From Corynebacterium humireducens NBRC 106098 = DSM 45392 (GTDB lineage: Bacteria > Actinomycetota > Actinomycetes > Mycobacteriales > Mycobacteriaceae): a stretch of 64,000 nucleotides of DNA. The notes below the pieces were generated by a model. The model was not told the DNA's origin. It worked only from the letters and a program-made list of their open reading frames with translations, and made no database searches. Position numbers and translations under genes: made by a program. The DNA lies in NCBI RefSeq assembly GCF_000819445.1, contig NZ_CP005286.1:2046001-2110000 (forward strand), in the 5' to 3' direction. Shown here piece after piece: positions 19,125 to 29,289 of the stretch. Position 1 is the first letter of the stretch. The number at the start of each line of letters is the position of its first letter.

Positions 19125-19808
19125 ATGAGAATCTCCGAGGTCGCCCGCGCCGCCGGCTGCTCCGTCCGTGCCGTACGCCACTACCACGCCTCCGGCGCGC
19201 TGCCGGAGCCCCCGCGCACGGCCGGCGGGTACCGGGACTACGGTCTCGGCGATCTGGCGGCACTGCTGCGCGTCCGCGCGCTTGTCGACGCCGGCATCAC
19301 CCTCGCCGACATCCGTTCCGGCTCCCCCACCCTTATCGACGCCGCCCTGTCCCGCATCGACTCCCAGCTCGCCGCCCTCCGTGCGCAGCGCTCCCGCCTG
19401 CTGGCCCTGCAGGCCGGGGAACGCGGGCTGCCCGCCGACCTGCGCTCCGGGATCCGGGACCTGCTCGGGGACCACGACTACACGCGGATGGAGATCGACG
19501 CCCTCGACCTCATGGGGCTCAGTGGCGTGGCCACCGCGGAAACGTGGGAGGTGCTGCGCCGCAACCTCGCGGACCCGGCGCGCCGCGCGGAGGCGCTGCG
19601 GCTGCGGGACCTGTGGGAGGAGCTCGGGGAGACGGCGCCCACCGGGGCGGCGGCGGATGAGCTCATCGCCGAGCTGCGCCCGCTCACCGGACTGGTCCAC
19701 GGCGTCGTCGACACCCTCACCCCGGGGGATGTGCCGCTGGGTGTCCGGGACGTCGCGACGCGTGGGGCCCAGGCCCGGGCGCTGGCGGAACTGACGGGTG
19801 CGCTGTGA
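19125..19808 (+). CDS. MerR family transcriptional regulator
   Basis: A 227-residue regulator. The N-terminal MerR helix-turn-helix and wing read MRISEVARAAGCSVRAVRHY, then GGYRDYGLGDLAALLRV. A dimerisation coiled coil follows (about 75-115, SRIDSQLAALRAQRSRLLAL), and an effector domain of about 110 residues has no Cys, so it is not a metal or redox sensor of the SoxR/CueR kind. The start at 19125 rather than the upstream in-frame ATG (19107) is set by the promoter: transcription would begin at 19125. It overlaps the next gene by 4 nt (GTGA) and probably regulates its own two-gene operon. Confidence 0.88.
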   Translation: MRISEVARAAGCSVRAVRHYHASGALPEPPRTAGGYRDYGLGDLAALLRVRALVDAGITLADIRSGSPTLIDAALSRIDSQLAALRAQRSRLLALQAGERGLPADLRSGIRDLLGDHDYTRMEIDALDLMGLSGVATAETWEVLRRNLADPARRAEALRLRDLWEELGETAPTGAAADELIAELRPLTGLVHGVVDTLTPGDVPLGVRDVATRGAQARALAELTGAL

Positions 19809-20422
19809 GGCGGGCACTTCCCCTTGTGGCCCTCGCCGTGGCCGGCCTCGACGCGTGGCTGTGGTGGTCCGCGCGGCGGGGGATCCGGCCGACGCAGGCC
19901 CTGCCCGCGCTGCGGCTGTTCGTCCACGAGGCCCGCGCCCTGGCCGACCTGTGTCGACTGGGGCGCGGGCGCGTGGTGGTCCCGGAGGGGGCGGTGGCCC
20001 TGCCCGCCCGGCGCGGCTGGTGGCAGCTGCCCGCGATGCTCACGGTGGCGATGGTCATCGAGATCGTCGCCGTCGAGCTGCTGGTGCCCTGGCCCCTGGC
20101 CCGCCTGCTGCTGCTCATCGCGTCGCTGTACTCGATCCCGCTGCTGTGGGGCTACCTCGCCGGGCGGATCGTCCACCCGCACTACCTGGGCGCGGACCTC
20201 GTGCTGCGGGAGGGGCGGCGGGAGCTGCTCCGGGTGCCCGCCGACGAGATCGTGGCGGTGCGGGCGGTGCGGGGGTTCGCGGCGGAACGCGGGGGCGTCG
20301 GGAAGCAGCTGGTGCTGGGCGGCCCCGAGGGGACCAACGTGGAGATCCGGCTTGCCGACGGCCGCTCGGTGGCACTGTGGCTCGATGAGGGCGCGGGTGC
20401 GCTCCCGGACGTGCCCCCGTGA
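19805..20422 (+). CDS. Membrane protein, hypothetical
   Basis: A 205-residue protein starting with GTG that overlaps the MerR stop. It has an N-terminal hydrophobic segment (LPLVALAVAGLDAWLWWSA), then two close helices at about 75-120 (AMLTVAMVIEIVAVELLVPWPL and ARLLLLIASLYSIPLLWGYLAG). A soluble C-terminal domain follows with beta-type sequence (LVLREGRRELLRVPADEIVAV, VEIRLADGRSVALWL) resembling a PH-like fold. I do not recognise the family. Translational coupling to the MerR gene suggests it is its main target. Confidence 0.72.
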   Translation: MRRALPLVALAVAGLDAWLWWSARRGIRPTQALPALRLFVHEARALADLCRLGRGRVVVPEGAVALPARRGWWQLPAMLTVAMVIEIVAVELLVPWPLARLLLLIASLYSIPLLWGYLAGRIVHPHYLGADLVLREGRRELLRVPADEIVAVRAVRGFAAERGGVGKQLVLGGPEGTNVEIRLADGRSVALWLDEGAGALPDVPP

Positions 20423-21910
20423 TCAGCCCGCCACGGAGACCGTGGCGGTGACCTCGAAGCCGTCGTCCGGGCAGTGGATGCAGATCGACGCGATGCCGTT
20501 CGGGTCGATCGTCACGGTCTCGATGATCTCGGGGCCGTCCTCGCACCGCTCGACGGGCACGGCGGCCAGCTCGGCCTCGGAGAGGTCGCGGAGCGCCGGG
20601 TCGAAGGGGACGATGACCTCGGCCAGGAGGGTGAGGTCGCCGGGCTGCTCGGCGTCGGACTCCAGGGCGGAGTACTCCACGTAGCGGAACCAGCCGACGT
20701 TGTGGGCGGCGCGGTAGCGGCGGGTGACGGTGATGGTGTCGTCGGCCTCCGCCTGCGCCTCGGGTCCGACGAGGGCGTCGAAGCTGACGGCCGCGCCGGC
20801 GTCCCGCTCGCGGAACACGCCGATGCCGCGGGAGAGGCGGTCGCTGAGGTGGTAGAGGGAGTCCGGGTCGGCGGCGATCGCCAGGCCGACGGCCGTGGAG
20901 GCGGTGGGCAGCGGCGAACGGTGCACGCGGCGGCCGAAACGCTCGCGCAGCATGCGCGGGACGAGCGGCAGGGCGCTGGCGCCGCCGACGAGGTAGACGC
21001 CGGCGATGTCGGTGTCGGCGAGGGAGTCCTCCACGCCGATGAGCGGCTGCATCGCGTCGAGGGTCTGGTCCACGAGCGGGGTGACCGCCTCGTAGTACTC
21101 GGAGACCGGGACGATGACGTCCTCGTCGCCGAGCTCCATGACGATGCGGCGGGACTGCGGCTTGAGCTGCTCCTTGGCGGTGCGGGCCTCGTCGAGAAGC
21201 GTCTGGCGGGCGCGGCGGCCGAAGACGTCGTCGGCGCGGCCGGCGGTGGCCAGCGCCAGGTCGGCGAGGGCCTCGTCGAAGTCGTCGCCGCCGAGGCGGG
21301 AGATGCCGAGGGAGGTCTCGACGATGTGCTCGGGGCCGTCGAGACGCATGAGGGTCACGTCGAAGGTGCCGCCGCCGAGGTCGTAGACGATGATGCTGGA
21401 ACGGCGGGCGGTGAGGGTGCGGGCGTGACGGTGGGTGTACTCGAAGGCGGCGGCGGAGGGCTCGTGGACCATGCCGATGACGGTGGCGCCGGCGCGGGTG
21501 AAGGCGTCGAGGGTGAGCAGACGCTGCGCGGAGCGCGCGTTCGCCGGGACGCCGAGGACGATCTCGATGTCCTCGTCGCCGGCGTGTTCACGGAGCTGCC
21601 GCATAACGCCGTCCGCGAAGGTCGTCAGCACGTCGCCCAGCGGGCGTTCCTCCTTGCCCAGCCGGACGGGGGTCTCCGCGGTGACGGTGCGGGAGGTCAG
21701 CAGACGCTTGAAGGAGCGGGTGAGGGTCGGGCCACCTACCGCCAGCGCCTCCCAGCCACCGACCAACCGTTCACCATCCAGCGCGACGACCGAGGGGATG
21801 TACTCCCGTGAGTCGCCGTCCGTGTCCGTGACGTTGACGACCGGGTAGTTTCCCCGGTCGACCGCCGCAATGACGGTACGGGTGGTTCCGAAATCAATCC
21901 CGAAGCGCAT
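20423..21910 (-). CDS. Hsp70 family ATPase, short form
   Basis: A 495-residue actin-fold ATPase related to DnaK. MRFGIDFGTTRTVIAAVDRG is the phosphate-1 motif, IIVYDLGGGTFDVTLM phosphate-2 and VYLVGGASALPLVPRML the adenosine motif. The ATPase domain fills about residues 1-365. The rest (about 130 residues) is beta-rich and lacks the DnaK alpha-helical lid and the C-terminal EEVD-like or disordered tail, so it is not the housekeeping DnaK. ATG at 21910 is preferred to GTG at 21922 because TAGTGT ends 9 nt before it. The client is unknown. It converges with the membrane protein gene, with stops adjoining. Confidence 0.88.
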   Translation of the reverse strand: MRFGIDFGTTRTVIAAVDRGNYPVVNVTDTDGDSREYIPSVVALDGERLVGGWEALAVGGPTLTRSFKRLLTSRTVTAETPVRLGKEERPLGDVLTTFADGVMRQLREHAGDEDIEIVLGVPANARSAQRLLTLDAFTRAGATVIGMVHEPSAAAFEYTHRHARTLTARRSSIIVYDLGGGTFDVTLMRLDGPEHIVETSLGISRLGGDDFDEALADLALATAGRADDVFGRRARQTLLDEARTAKEQLKPQSRRIVMELGDEDVIVPVSEYYEAVTPLVDQTLDAMQPLIGVEDSLADTDIAGVYLVGGASALPLVPRMLRERFGRRVHRSPLPTASTAVGLAIAADPDSLYHLSDRLSRGIGVFRERDAGAAVSFDALVGPEAQAEADDTITVTRRYRAAHNVGWFRYVEYSALESDAEQPGDLTLLAEVIVPFDPALRDLSEAELAAVPVERCEDGPEIIETVTIDPNGIASICIHCPDDGFEVTATVSVAG

Positions 21911-21955
21911 GTTCCTGAACACTACCGGGATTGGCGGCGGATGCGAGTTGACGCG

Positions 21956-23062
<1,107 letters not shown>

Positions 23063-23227
23063 CTACATCGGGTGGTCCAGCATCTTCTCAGCCGCACCGC
23101 CCCACCACCGACCGATACATCAGGCACGATGGATCACAGCGCCGGTTGCGGCCCGCACAGACCCGCCGGCACCGCCCCCTTCCAGACCCTTCCACCCCGA
23201 CCCGTGCCCCCGGAGGGACGACCCCGC

Positions 23228-24004
23228 ATGTTCAACGACGACCTGCCCCTACTCGACGACGCAGCCACCGTCGACGGGGTCATTGACGTGGCCCTCCACC
23301 AGTTCGCGGAACTCGGATTCCAGGAGACCCGTCTGGACTCGATCGCACGGCTCTCGGGCATGTCCAAGCGGATGATCCACTACCATTTCGGCGACAAGAA
23401 GGGCCTCTACCACCGGTGCCTCACCGAGGCGGCGCACCGCCTCCAGCCGCACGCCGACGAGATCGTCAGCGACACCCTGGTCCCGGTCGAAGGGGTGACC
23501 CGACTGGTGGATGCGGTGTACCTCACGATGACCGAGAACCCGGACTCGATCCGCCTGCTCGTCCACGAGGGGCTCCACCGCGTGCTCAACATCACGAGTC
23601 TGGCGAACCTGGTTCCGGGGACACACGTCTCCCTCCAGCTGGACAAGCTGCTCATGCAGGGCCAGGACTCGGGCGCCTTCCGCCCGGGGATCGGCGCGGA
23701 GGACATCTTCTACCTCCTCCTCTCCCTCGCCTTCACCCGCGTGACGCACCGGGACCTCATGGTCAACCTCGTCGACGTCGACCCCACCAGCGAGCAGAAC
23801 ACCGAGGGCATCCACCGGCTGGCCGTGGACACGGTGCTGTCCTTCCTCACTGCCAACATCCCCGACAGCGGGCACGGCAGCTACCTCACCCCGGACCTGC
23901 CGAACGAGGACTCCCGCACCGGGCTGGGCATCTACGACGATGTCGGCGGCGACATGGTCGACGACATGGGGGACGTCGAAAAGCTCCTTGCAGAAGAAGA
24001 ATAA
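23228..24004 (+). CDS. TetR family transcriptional regulator
   Basis: A 258-residue repressor-type regulator. The N-terminal TetR helix-turn-helix spans about residues 17-63: VIDVALHQFAELGFQETRLD, SIARLSGMSKRMIHYHFGDK, KGLYHRCLTEAA. The C-terminal ligand domain (about 70-205) is followed by an acidic tail of some 45 residues (YDDVGGDMVDDMGDVEKLLA). A GGAGGG ribosome site precedes ATG 23228. The 295-nt gap to mdh holds no other gene that I can see. It lies just before the persulfide operon but has its own possible weak terminator (AAAAGC/GCTTTT, 24003-24025), so regulation of that operon is not implied. Ligand unknown. Confidence 0.88.
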   Translation: MFNDDLPLLDDAATVDGVIDVALHQFAELGFQETRLDSIARLSGMSKRMIHYHFGDKKGLYHRCLTEAAHRLQPHADEIVSDTLVPVEGVTRLVDAVYLTMTENPDSIRLLVHEGLHRVLNITSLANLVPGTHVSLQLDKLLMQGQDSGAFRPGIGAEDIFYLLLSLAFTRVTHRDLMVNLVDVDPTSEQNTEGIHRLAVDTVLSFLTANIPDSGHGSYLTPDLPNEDSRTGLGIYDDVGGDMVDDMGDVEKLLAEEE

Positions 24005-24040
24005 AAGCACCCTGAGCTGGCTTTTCACCCAAACCACTTG

Positions 24041-24056
24041 ATACCCCCCGGGGTAT
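24041..24056 (+). promoter_or_regulatory. CsoR/CstR-type operator upstream of the persulfide genes
   Basis: ATACCCC-CC-GGGGTAT: two perfect 7-nt arms about a 2-nt centre. This matches the known operator form of CsoR-family repressors, including the persulfide sensor CstR. It overlaps a possible -35 (TTGATA, 24038-24043) and sits 69 nt before the gene. No csoR/cstR gene lies in this window. Confidence 0.75.
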
Positions 24057-24124
24057 ATGGCATGGTAGTGTCACAACCAAACGGAAAAATATTCATCCGC
24101 CAACACCATCTGGAGTGACTCACC

Positions 24125-25525
24125 ATGCTGCTCGAACGTTTCTATGACGAAGACCTTGCCCAGGCCAGCTACTTCATCGGCTGCCAGGCGGAGAACACCG
24201 CGGTCGTCGTCGACGCCCGCCGTGACATCACCGAGTACCTCGACCTGGCCGCCCACCACGGAATGAAGATCGTCGCGGTCACCGAGACCCACATCCACGC
24301 CGACTACCTCTCCGGCACCCGCGAGCTCGCCGCCGCCACCGGCGCGAAGATCTACCTCTCCGGCGAGGGCGGCGAGGACTGGCAGTACGGCTTCGACGGC
24401 GAGCGGATGTACGACCGCGACACCATCAAGATCGGCAACATCACCATCGAGGCGCGCCACACCCCGGGCCACACCCCGGAGCACCTCTCGTTCCTCATCA
24501 CCGACGGCGCCTTCGCCGACACCCCGGGCTACATGCTCTCCGGTGACTTCGTCTTCTCCGGCGACCTCGGCCGCCCGGACCTGCTCGACGAGGCCGCCGG
24601 CGGCGTCGACACCCGCTTCGGCGGCGCCAAGGACATCTTCCGCAGCCTCAAGGAGGTCTTCCTCGAGCTGCCGGACCACGTCCAGGTCTACCCCGCCCAC
24701 GGCGCCGGCTCCGCCTGCGGCAAGGCCCTCGGCGCGCTGCCGTCGACCACCGTCGGCTACGAGCGCAACTACGCCTGGTGGGCGCCGTACCTGAAGAACG
24801 ACGACGAGCAGGGCTTCGTCGACGAGCTTCTCGACGGTCAGCCCGACGCCCACGCCTACTTCGGCCGCATGAAGCGCCAGAACAAGATCGGCCCCGCGGT
24901 CCTCGGCTACCCGCTGGAGCCGCTGCCGGAGGTCGACCACGCCGAGCTGGCGACCCGCATCGAGAAGGGTGAGGCCATCGTCGTCGACACCCGCCACCAC
25001 TCCGAGGTCCACCAGGGCACGGTCGCCGGTTCCGTCAACGTCCCGGGCATCGACAAGGCCGCGACCTACGGCTCCTGGGTCTACGACCCGGAGACCGACA
25101 CCGCCGACCTGGTCGTCCTGGCGAAGGACTCCGCGGAGGCCGAGGACTACCGCCACCACTTCATGCGCGTCGGCATCGACGAGATGACCGGCTACATCAC
25201 CGACTTCGAGGGCCTGCCCACCATGACCCCGCAGGTCCTGGCCCAGGCCGACCTCGAGGGCTTCGACCGTGACATGCTGCTCGACCTGCGCAACAAGACC
25301 GAGCACGCCGACGGCCACATCCCGGGCTCCCACCAGCTCTCCGGCGGCCGCGTCCTGTGGAACCTCGACGAGCTCCCGGAGCCGGGCGAGAGCACCATCG
25401 TCACCTACTGCCAGTCGGGTGTCCGTAACTCGGTCGCCGGTTCCGCACTCCGCCGCAAGGGCTACGACATCCACGAGCTGGAGGGCTCCTACCTCGGTTA
25501 CCTCGACCACCAGAACGCGAAGTAA
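24125..25525 (+). CDS. cstB: Persulfide dioxygenase-rhodanese fusion (CstB-like)
   Basis: Oxidises low-molecular-weight persulfides toward thiosulfate/sulfite, detoxifying reactive sulfur. The 466-residue protein has three domains. A metallo-beta-lactamase domain (1-230) carries THIHADYLSG (metal ligands H56, H58, D60), HTPGHTPEH near 113, SGDFVFSGDLGRPDL and YPAHGAGSACGKALG. A middle rhodanese-like domain (about 265-365) lacks an active Cys. A C-terminal rhodanese has CQSGVRN with Cys near 429. This active/inactive rhodanese order matches staphylococcal CstB. The Tyr after HADxx is normal for this subfamily. The palindrome upstream suggests induction by persulfides. The tauE-like gene follows 3 nt after the stop. 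Confidence 0.9.
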   Translation: MLLERFYDEDLAQASYFIGCQAENTAVVVDARRDITEYLDLAAHHGMKIVAVTETHIHADYLSGTRELAAATGAKIYLSGEGGEDWQYGFDGERMYDRDTIKIGNITIEARHTPGHTPEHLSFLITDGAFADTPGYMLSGDFVFSGDLGRPDLLDEAAGGVDTRFGGAKDIFRSLKEVFLELPDHVQVYPAHGAGSACGKALGALPSTTVGYERNYAWWAPYLKNDDEQGFVDELLDGQPDAHAYFGRMKRQNKIGPAVLGYPLEPLPEVDHAELATRIEKGEAIVVDTRHHSEVHQGTVAGSVNVPGIDKAATYGSWVYDPETDTADLVVLAKDSAEAEDYRHHFMRVGIDEMTGYITDFEGLPTMTPQVLAQADLEGFDRDMLLDLRNKTEHADGHIPGSHQLSGGRVLWNLDELPEPGESTIVTYCQSGVRNSVAGSALRRKGYDIHELEGSYLGYLDHQNAK

Positions 25526-25528
25526 GCC

Positions 25529-26293
25529 GTGTCCGGAACCCTCATCGCGGTTCTGATCCTCGCCATCGCGATCGGACTCTCCCTGGGTCTGCTCGGTGGC
25601 GGCGGATCGATCCTCACGGTCCCGCTCCTCATCTACGTGGCGGGGATGGACCCCAAGGAGGCCATCGCGGCGTCGCTCTTCGTCGTCGGCGCCACCTCCG
25701 TCCTCTCGACCCTGACGCACGCCCGCATGGGCAACGTCCAGTGGCGCACCGGACTCATCTTCGGTGCCGCCAGCATGGCGGGTGCGTTCCTCGGCGGCCT
25801 GGCCGGCGGCTACATCCCCGGCGTGATCCTCATGCTCGCGTTCGCGGTCATGATGATCGCCACGGCGATCGCCATGCTGCGCGGCCGCAAGAAGCGTGAC
25901 ACCGTCGAACAGACGAAGCTCCCGCTGGGCAAGATCCTCCTCGAGGGTCTGGTCGTCGGCCTGGTCACCGGCCTCGTCGGCGCGGGCGGCGGCTTCCTCG
26001 TCGTCCCGGCGCTGGCGCTGCTCGGCGGCCTGAGCATGCCGGTCGCGGTGGGCACGTCGCTGCTGGTCATCTCGATGAAGTCCTTCGCCGGCCTGGCGGG
26101 CTACCTCACCACGGTGTCGCTCAACTGGCCGCTGGTCCTCGGCGTCACCGGCATGGCGCTCATCGGCGCCCTCATCGGCGCCCGCCTGACGAAGGTCGTG
26201 CCGGAGCAGGCCCTGCGCAAGGGCTTCGGAGTGTTCGTCCTGGTGATGGGCATCTTCGTCCTGTCCCAGGAGCTGCCGGCGCTGTTCTCCTGA
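25529..26293 (+). CDS. tauE: TauE/SafE family sulfite/anion exporter
   Basis: A 254-residue integral membrane protein with about eight helices in two inverted halves. Family marks are the Gly-rich GLLGGGGSILTVPLLIYVAG near residue 20 and its repeat LVGAGGGFLVVPALALLGGL in the second half. It begins with GTG 3 nt after the cstB stop, so the two are co-transcribed. In the staphylococcal cst operon a TauE protein also accompanies CstB, which supports export of sulfite, thiosulfate or a related sulfur anion here. The cargo is inferred. Confidence 0.9.
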   Translation: MSGTLIAVLILAIAIGLSLGLLGGGGSILTVPLLIYVAGMDPKEAIAASLFVVGATSVLSTLTHARMGNVQWRTGLIFGAASMAGAFLGGLAGGYIPGVILMLAFAVMMIATAIAMLRGRKKRDTVEQTKLPLGKILLEGLVVGLVTGLVGAGGGFLVVPALALLGGLSMPVAVGTSLLVISMKSFAGLAGYLTTVSLNWPLVLGVTGMALIGALIGARLTKVVPEQALRKGFGVFVLVMGIFVLSQELPALFS

Positions 26294-26296
26294 TCT

Positions 26297-26309
26297 GCTT
26301 GTCGACGCC
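26297..26309 (+). repeat. GCTTNTCGACGCC motif, intergenic copy (N=G)
   Basis: Exact 13-mer 4 nt after the tauE stop. It runs directly into the terminator hairpin that starts at 26309. See the finding on this motif family. Confidence 0.7.
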
Positions 26310-26348
26310 ACCGCCCCGGCCCCTCACCAGAGGGGACCGGGGCGGTGG
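26309..26348 (+). terminator. Terminator after cstB-tauE
   Basis: ACCGCCCCGGCCCCTC pairs with GAGGGGACCGGGGCGGT with one bulge. It lies between tauE and the Abi-like gene. Confidence 0.75.
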
Positions 26349-26404
26349 TGTCTCTGTCCGCGGGACCCCACCCCGAAAAATCTATGACCCCGGCGATGTA
26401 CATC

Positions 26405-26410
26405 TAAAAT
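26405..26410 (+). promoter_or_regulatory. -10 box of the Abi-like gene
   Basis: TAAAAT, a close match to the -10 consensus, 47 nt before the ATG at 26458. The surrounding 80 nt are more AT-rich than the rest of the window. Confidence 0.4.
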
Positions 26411-26457
26411 GCAGGGATCGACCCGGGGCCTTCGGATTTAGGGTATCACTTGAAGTC

Positions 26458-27123
26458 ATGGCGAACAACGCGTTCTCCGACAACGACCCCACGGTTGACT
26501 TGAACAGCTGGTTTTCAGGCGCACGGATGAGCAGGTACGCATTCCACCCTGCAGTCGAAGATCTCTATGTGTGGAACACGCGACTGAGCAAAGCCCTTCT
26601 GGAAGACATTCAGCATGTCGAGGTCCTGCTGAGAAACCGCGTGGATTCAGCACTTTCCCCGCATTATGGCTCGCACTGGTTCAACAACACGCAGATTCCA
26701 TTCGATCACCTCGCCAGGAAATCCATCGGTAAAGCTCAGAGAAGAGCAGGTGGCGCGGATGCTGTCCCCGCCCCGAGCGGAAAAATCATCGCGGAGTTGA
26801 GCTTCGACTTCTGGTTCTTCCTTCTCTCGAGCAGGTATCAGACAACCGTCTGGCCCAAGCTCCAGGCCACGTTGATCGGTTCGCCGCCACCGTCACTGGC
26901 TGCCTTCCGCGGGGAAGTCGAGTTGATCTACAGGCTGCGAAACCGATGTGCACACCATGAACCCCTGGTGCAGGCCAGCCGCCCCGCAGAGGACTCCTAC
27001 CTCGACAGGAGACAGCTGGCACTGGACCGGACAGCGCGGTGGATCTGCCCCGCCGCAGCGGACTGGATCCTCTCTCACTCGCGCATCGCAGGACTCCGGG
27101 AACTCCGCCCCGGCAATCCCTGA
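26458..27123 (+). CDS. Abi-like HEPN-domain protein
   Basis: A 221-residue protein of the Abi-2/AbiD-like group, linked in other bacteria with abortive phage infection. Residues 20-70 (RMSRYAFHPAVEDLYVWNTR, VEVLLRNRVDSAL) and the C-terminal RNRCAHHEPL near residue 165 form the conserved R-x4-6-H (HEPN RNase) motif: the Arg-Asn and His are both present. Codon use is less GC-rich than in neighbours, suggesting horizontal gain. It is a lone gene, convergent with clpX with stops 10 nt apart. RNase activity is inferred from the HEPN motif. Confidence 0.82.
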   Translation: MANNAFSDNDPTVDLNSWFSGARMSRYAFHPAVEDLYVWNTRLSKALLEDIQHVEVLLRNRVDSALSPHYGSHWFNNTQIPFDHLARKSIGKAQRRAGGADAVPAPSGKIIAELSFDFWFFLLSSRYQTTVWPKLQATLIGSPPPSLAAFRGEVELIYRLRNRCAHHEPLVQASRPAEDSYLDRRQLALDRTARWICPAAADWILSHSRIAGLRELRPGNP

Positions 27124-27133
27124 GGAGCGGGAC

Positions 27134-28429
<1,296 letters not shown>

Positions 28430-28523
28430 GGGGTGTTTCTATCTCGCTTCGCTCGTGCGGGTGGGACAGGTTCTCCCCCACTGTAGTCGGCGGGTCAAAC
28501 CACGGCCGCGCGACAGGGAGGAT

Positions 28524-28568
28524 GCTTGTCGACGAGGCCCGCCCGGAGGTTCCGGGGCGTCGACAAGC
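28524..28568. repeat. Inverted pair of GCTTGTCGACG motifs upstream of clpX
   Basis: GCTTGTCGACG (28524-28534) and GGCGTCGACAAGC (28556-28568) face each other across about 23 nt. The 11-nt arms are perfectly complementary and could form a stem. The right-hand copy is an exact 13-mer of the recurring motif. Confidence 0.65.
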
Positions 28569-28570
28569 GT

Positions 28571-28630
28571 CAAAGAATGCCGCGAAGCCTCCTCTCCACG
28601 TACCGGAAAGGGGCTTCGCGGCATTCTTTG
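28571..28630 (-). terminator. Long perfect hairpin after pcaJ
   Basis: CAAAGAATGCCGCGAAGCC and GGCTTCGCGGCATTCTTTG form a perfect 19-bp stem. It lies 14 nt after the pcaJ stop and gives a T-rich 3' end on the minus strand. Confidence 0.8.
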
Positions 28631-28644
28631 CGCACCCGGCGGAC

Positions 28645-29289
28645 TTAGAGTCCCTCAGCGACCTCGAAGGGCGCCTCGGTGACCGCGCGGACGGACTCGA
28701 CGGTCTCGCCCTCGGCGCACTGGAGGAGGGTGAGGCCCTCGACCGGGTCGACGGTGAAGACGGCGTAGTTGCTGACGATCATGTCGACGCACTTCGCGCC
28801 GGTCAGCGGCAGGACGCACGCCGGGAGGAGCTTGGAGTCGCCCTTCTTGGTGGTGTGGTCCATCATGACGATGATCTTCTGCGCGCCGTGGACGAGGTCC
28901 ATGGCCCCGCCCATGCCCTTGACCATCTTGCCGGGGATCATCCAGTTGGCCAGGTCGCCGAACTGGGAGACCTCCATCGCGCCGAGGACGGCGACGTCGA
29001 CGGCGCGGGAGCGGATCATGGCGAAGGAGTCGGAGGAGGAGAAGTAGGAGCCGCCCTCGGTGATGGTGATGGTCTCCTTGCCGGCGTTGATGAGCTCCGG
29101 GTCGAGGGTCTCCTCCGTCGGGTACGGGCCGACGCCGAGGATGCCGTTCTCGGAGTGCAGCACGACCTCGAGGCCCTCGGGCAGGTAGCCCGGGATGAGG
29201 GTCGGCATGCCGATGCCGAGGTTGACGTACTGGCCGTTCTCGAGCTCCTCCGCGACGCGCGCGGCCATCTGTTCCTTGGTCCAGGTCAT
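28645..29289 (-). CDS. pcaJ: 3-oxoadipate CoA-transferase subunit B
   Basis: With PcaI it moves CoA from succinyl-CoA to 3-oxoadipate, the penultimate step of the beta-ketoadipate pathway. The 214-residue subunit has the catalytic Glu in [14 protein letters not shown] (near 50), then [15 protein letters not shown] and [15 protein letters not shown]. ScoB-type transferases of acetoacetate look alike, but the pca context decides the name. The start overlaps the pcaI stop (TAATG). Confidence 0.93.
   Translation of the reverse strand: MTWTKEQMAARVAEELENGQYVNLGIGMPTLIPGYLPEGLEVVLHSENGILGVGPYPTEETLDPELINAGKETITITEGGSYFSSSDSFAMIRSRAVDVAVLGAMEVSQFGDLANWMIPGKMVKGMGGAMDLVHGAQKIIVMMDHTTKKGDSKLLPACVLPLTGAKCVDMIVSNYAVFTVDPVEGLTLLQCAEGETVESVRAVTEAPFEVAEGL

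Noticed and set aside
24296..24307. Loss of a metal ligand in CstB (HADY instead of HADH)
   Set aside because: This subfamily of MBL-rhodanese proteins commonly has an aromatic residue here; all other ligands are present.
24071..26311. 746-residue minus-strand frame opposite cstB-tauE
   Set aside because: Antisense shadow with Glu/Asp/His/Arg repetition caused by GC-rich codon bias.
28524..28534. GCTTGTCGAC resembling HindIII/SalI linker DNA
   Set aside because: The motif recurs with variable N in genes and intergenic DNA throughout and is not accompanied by vector sequence.
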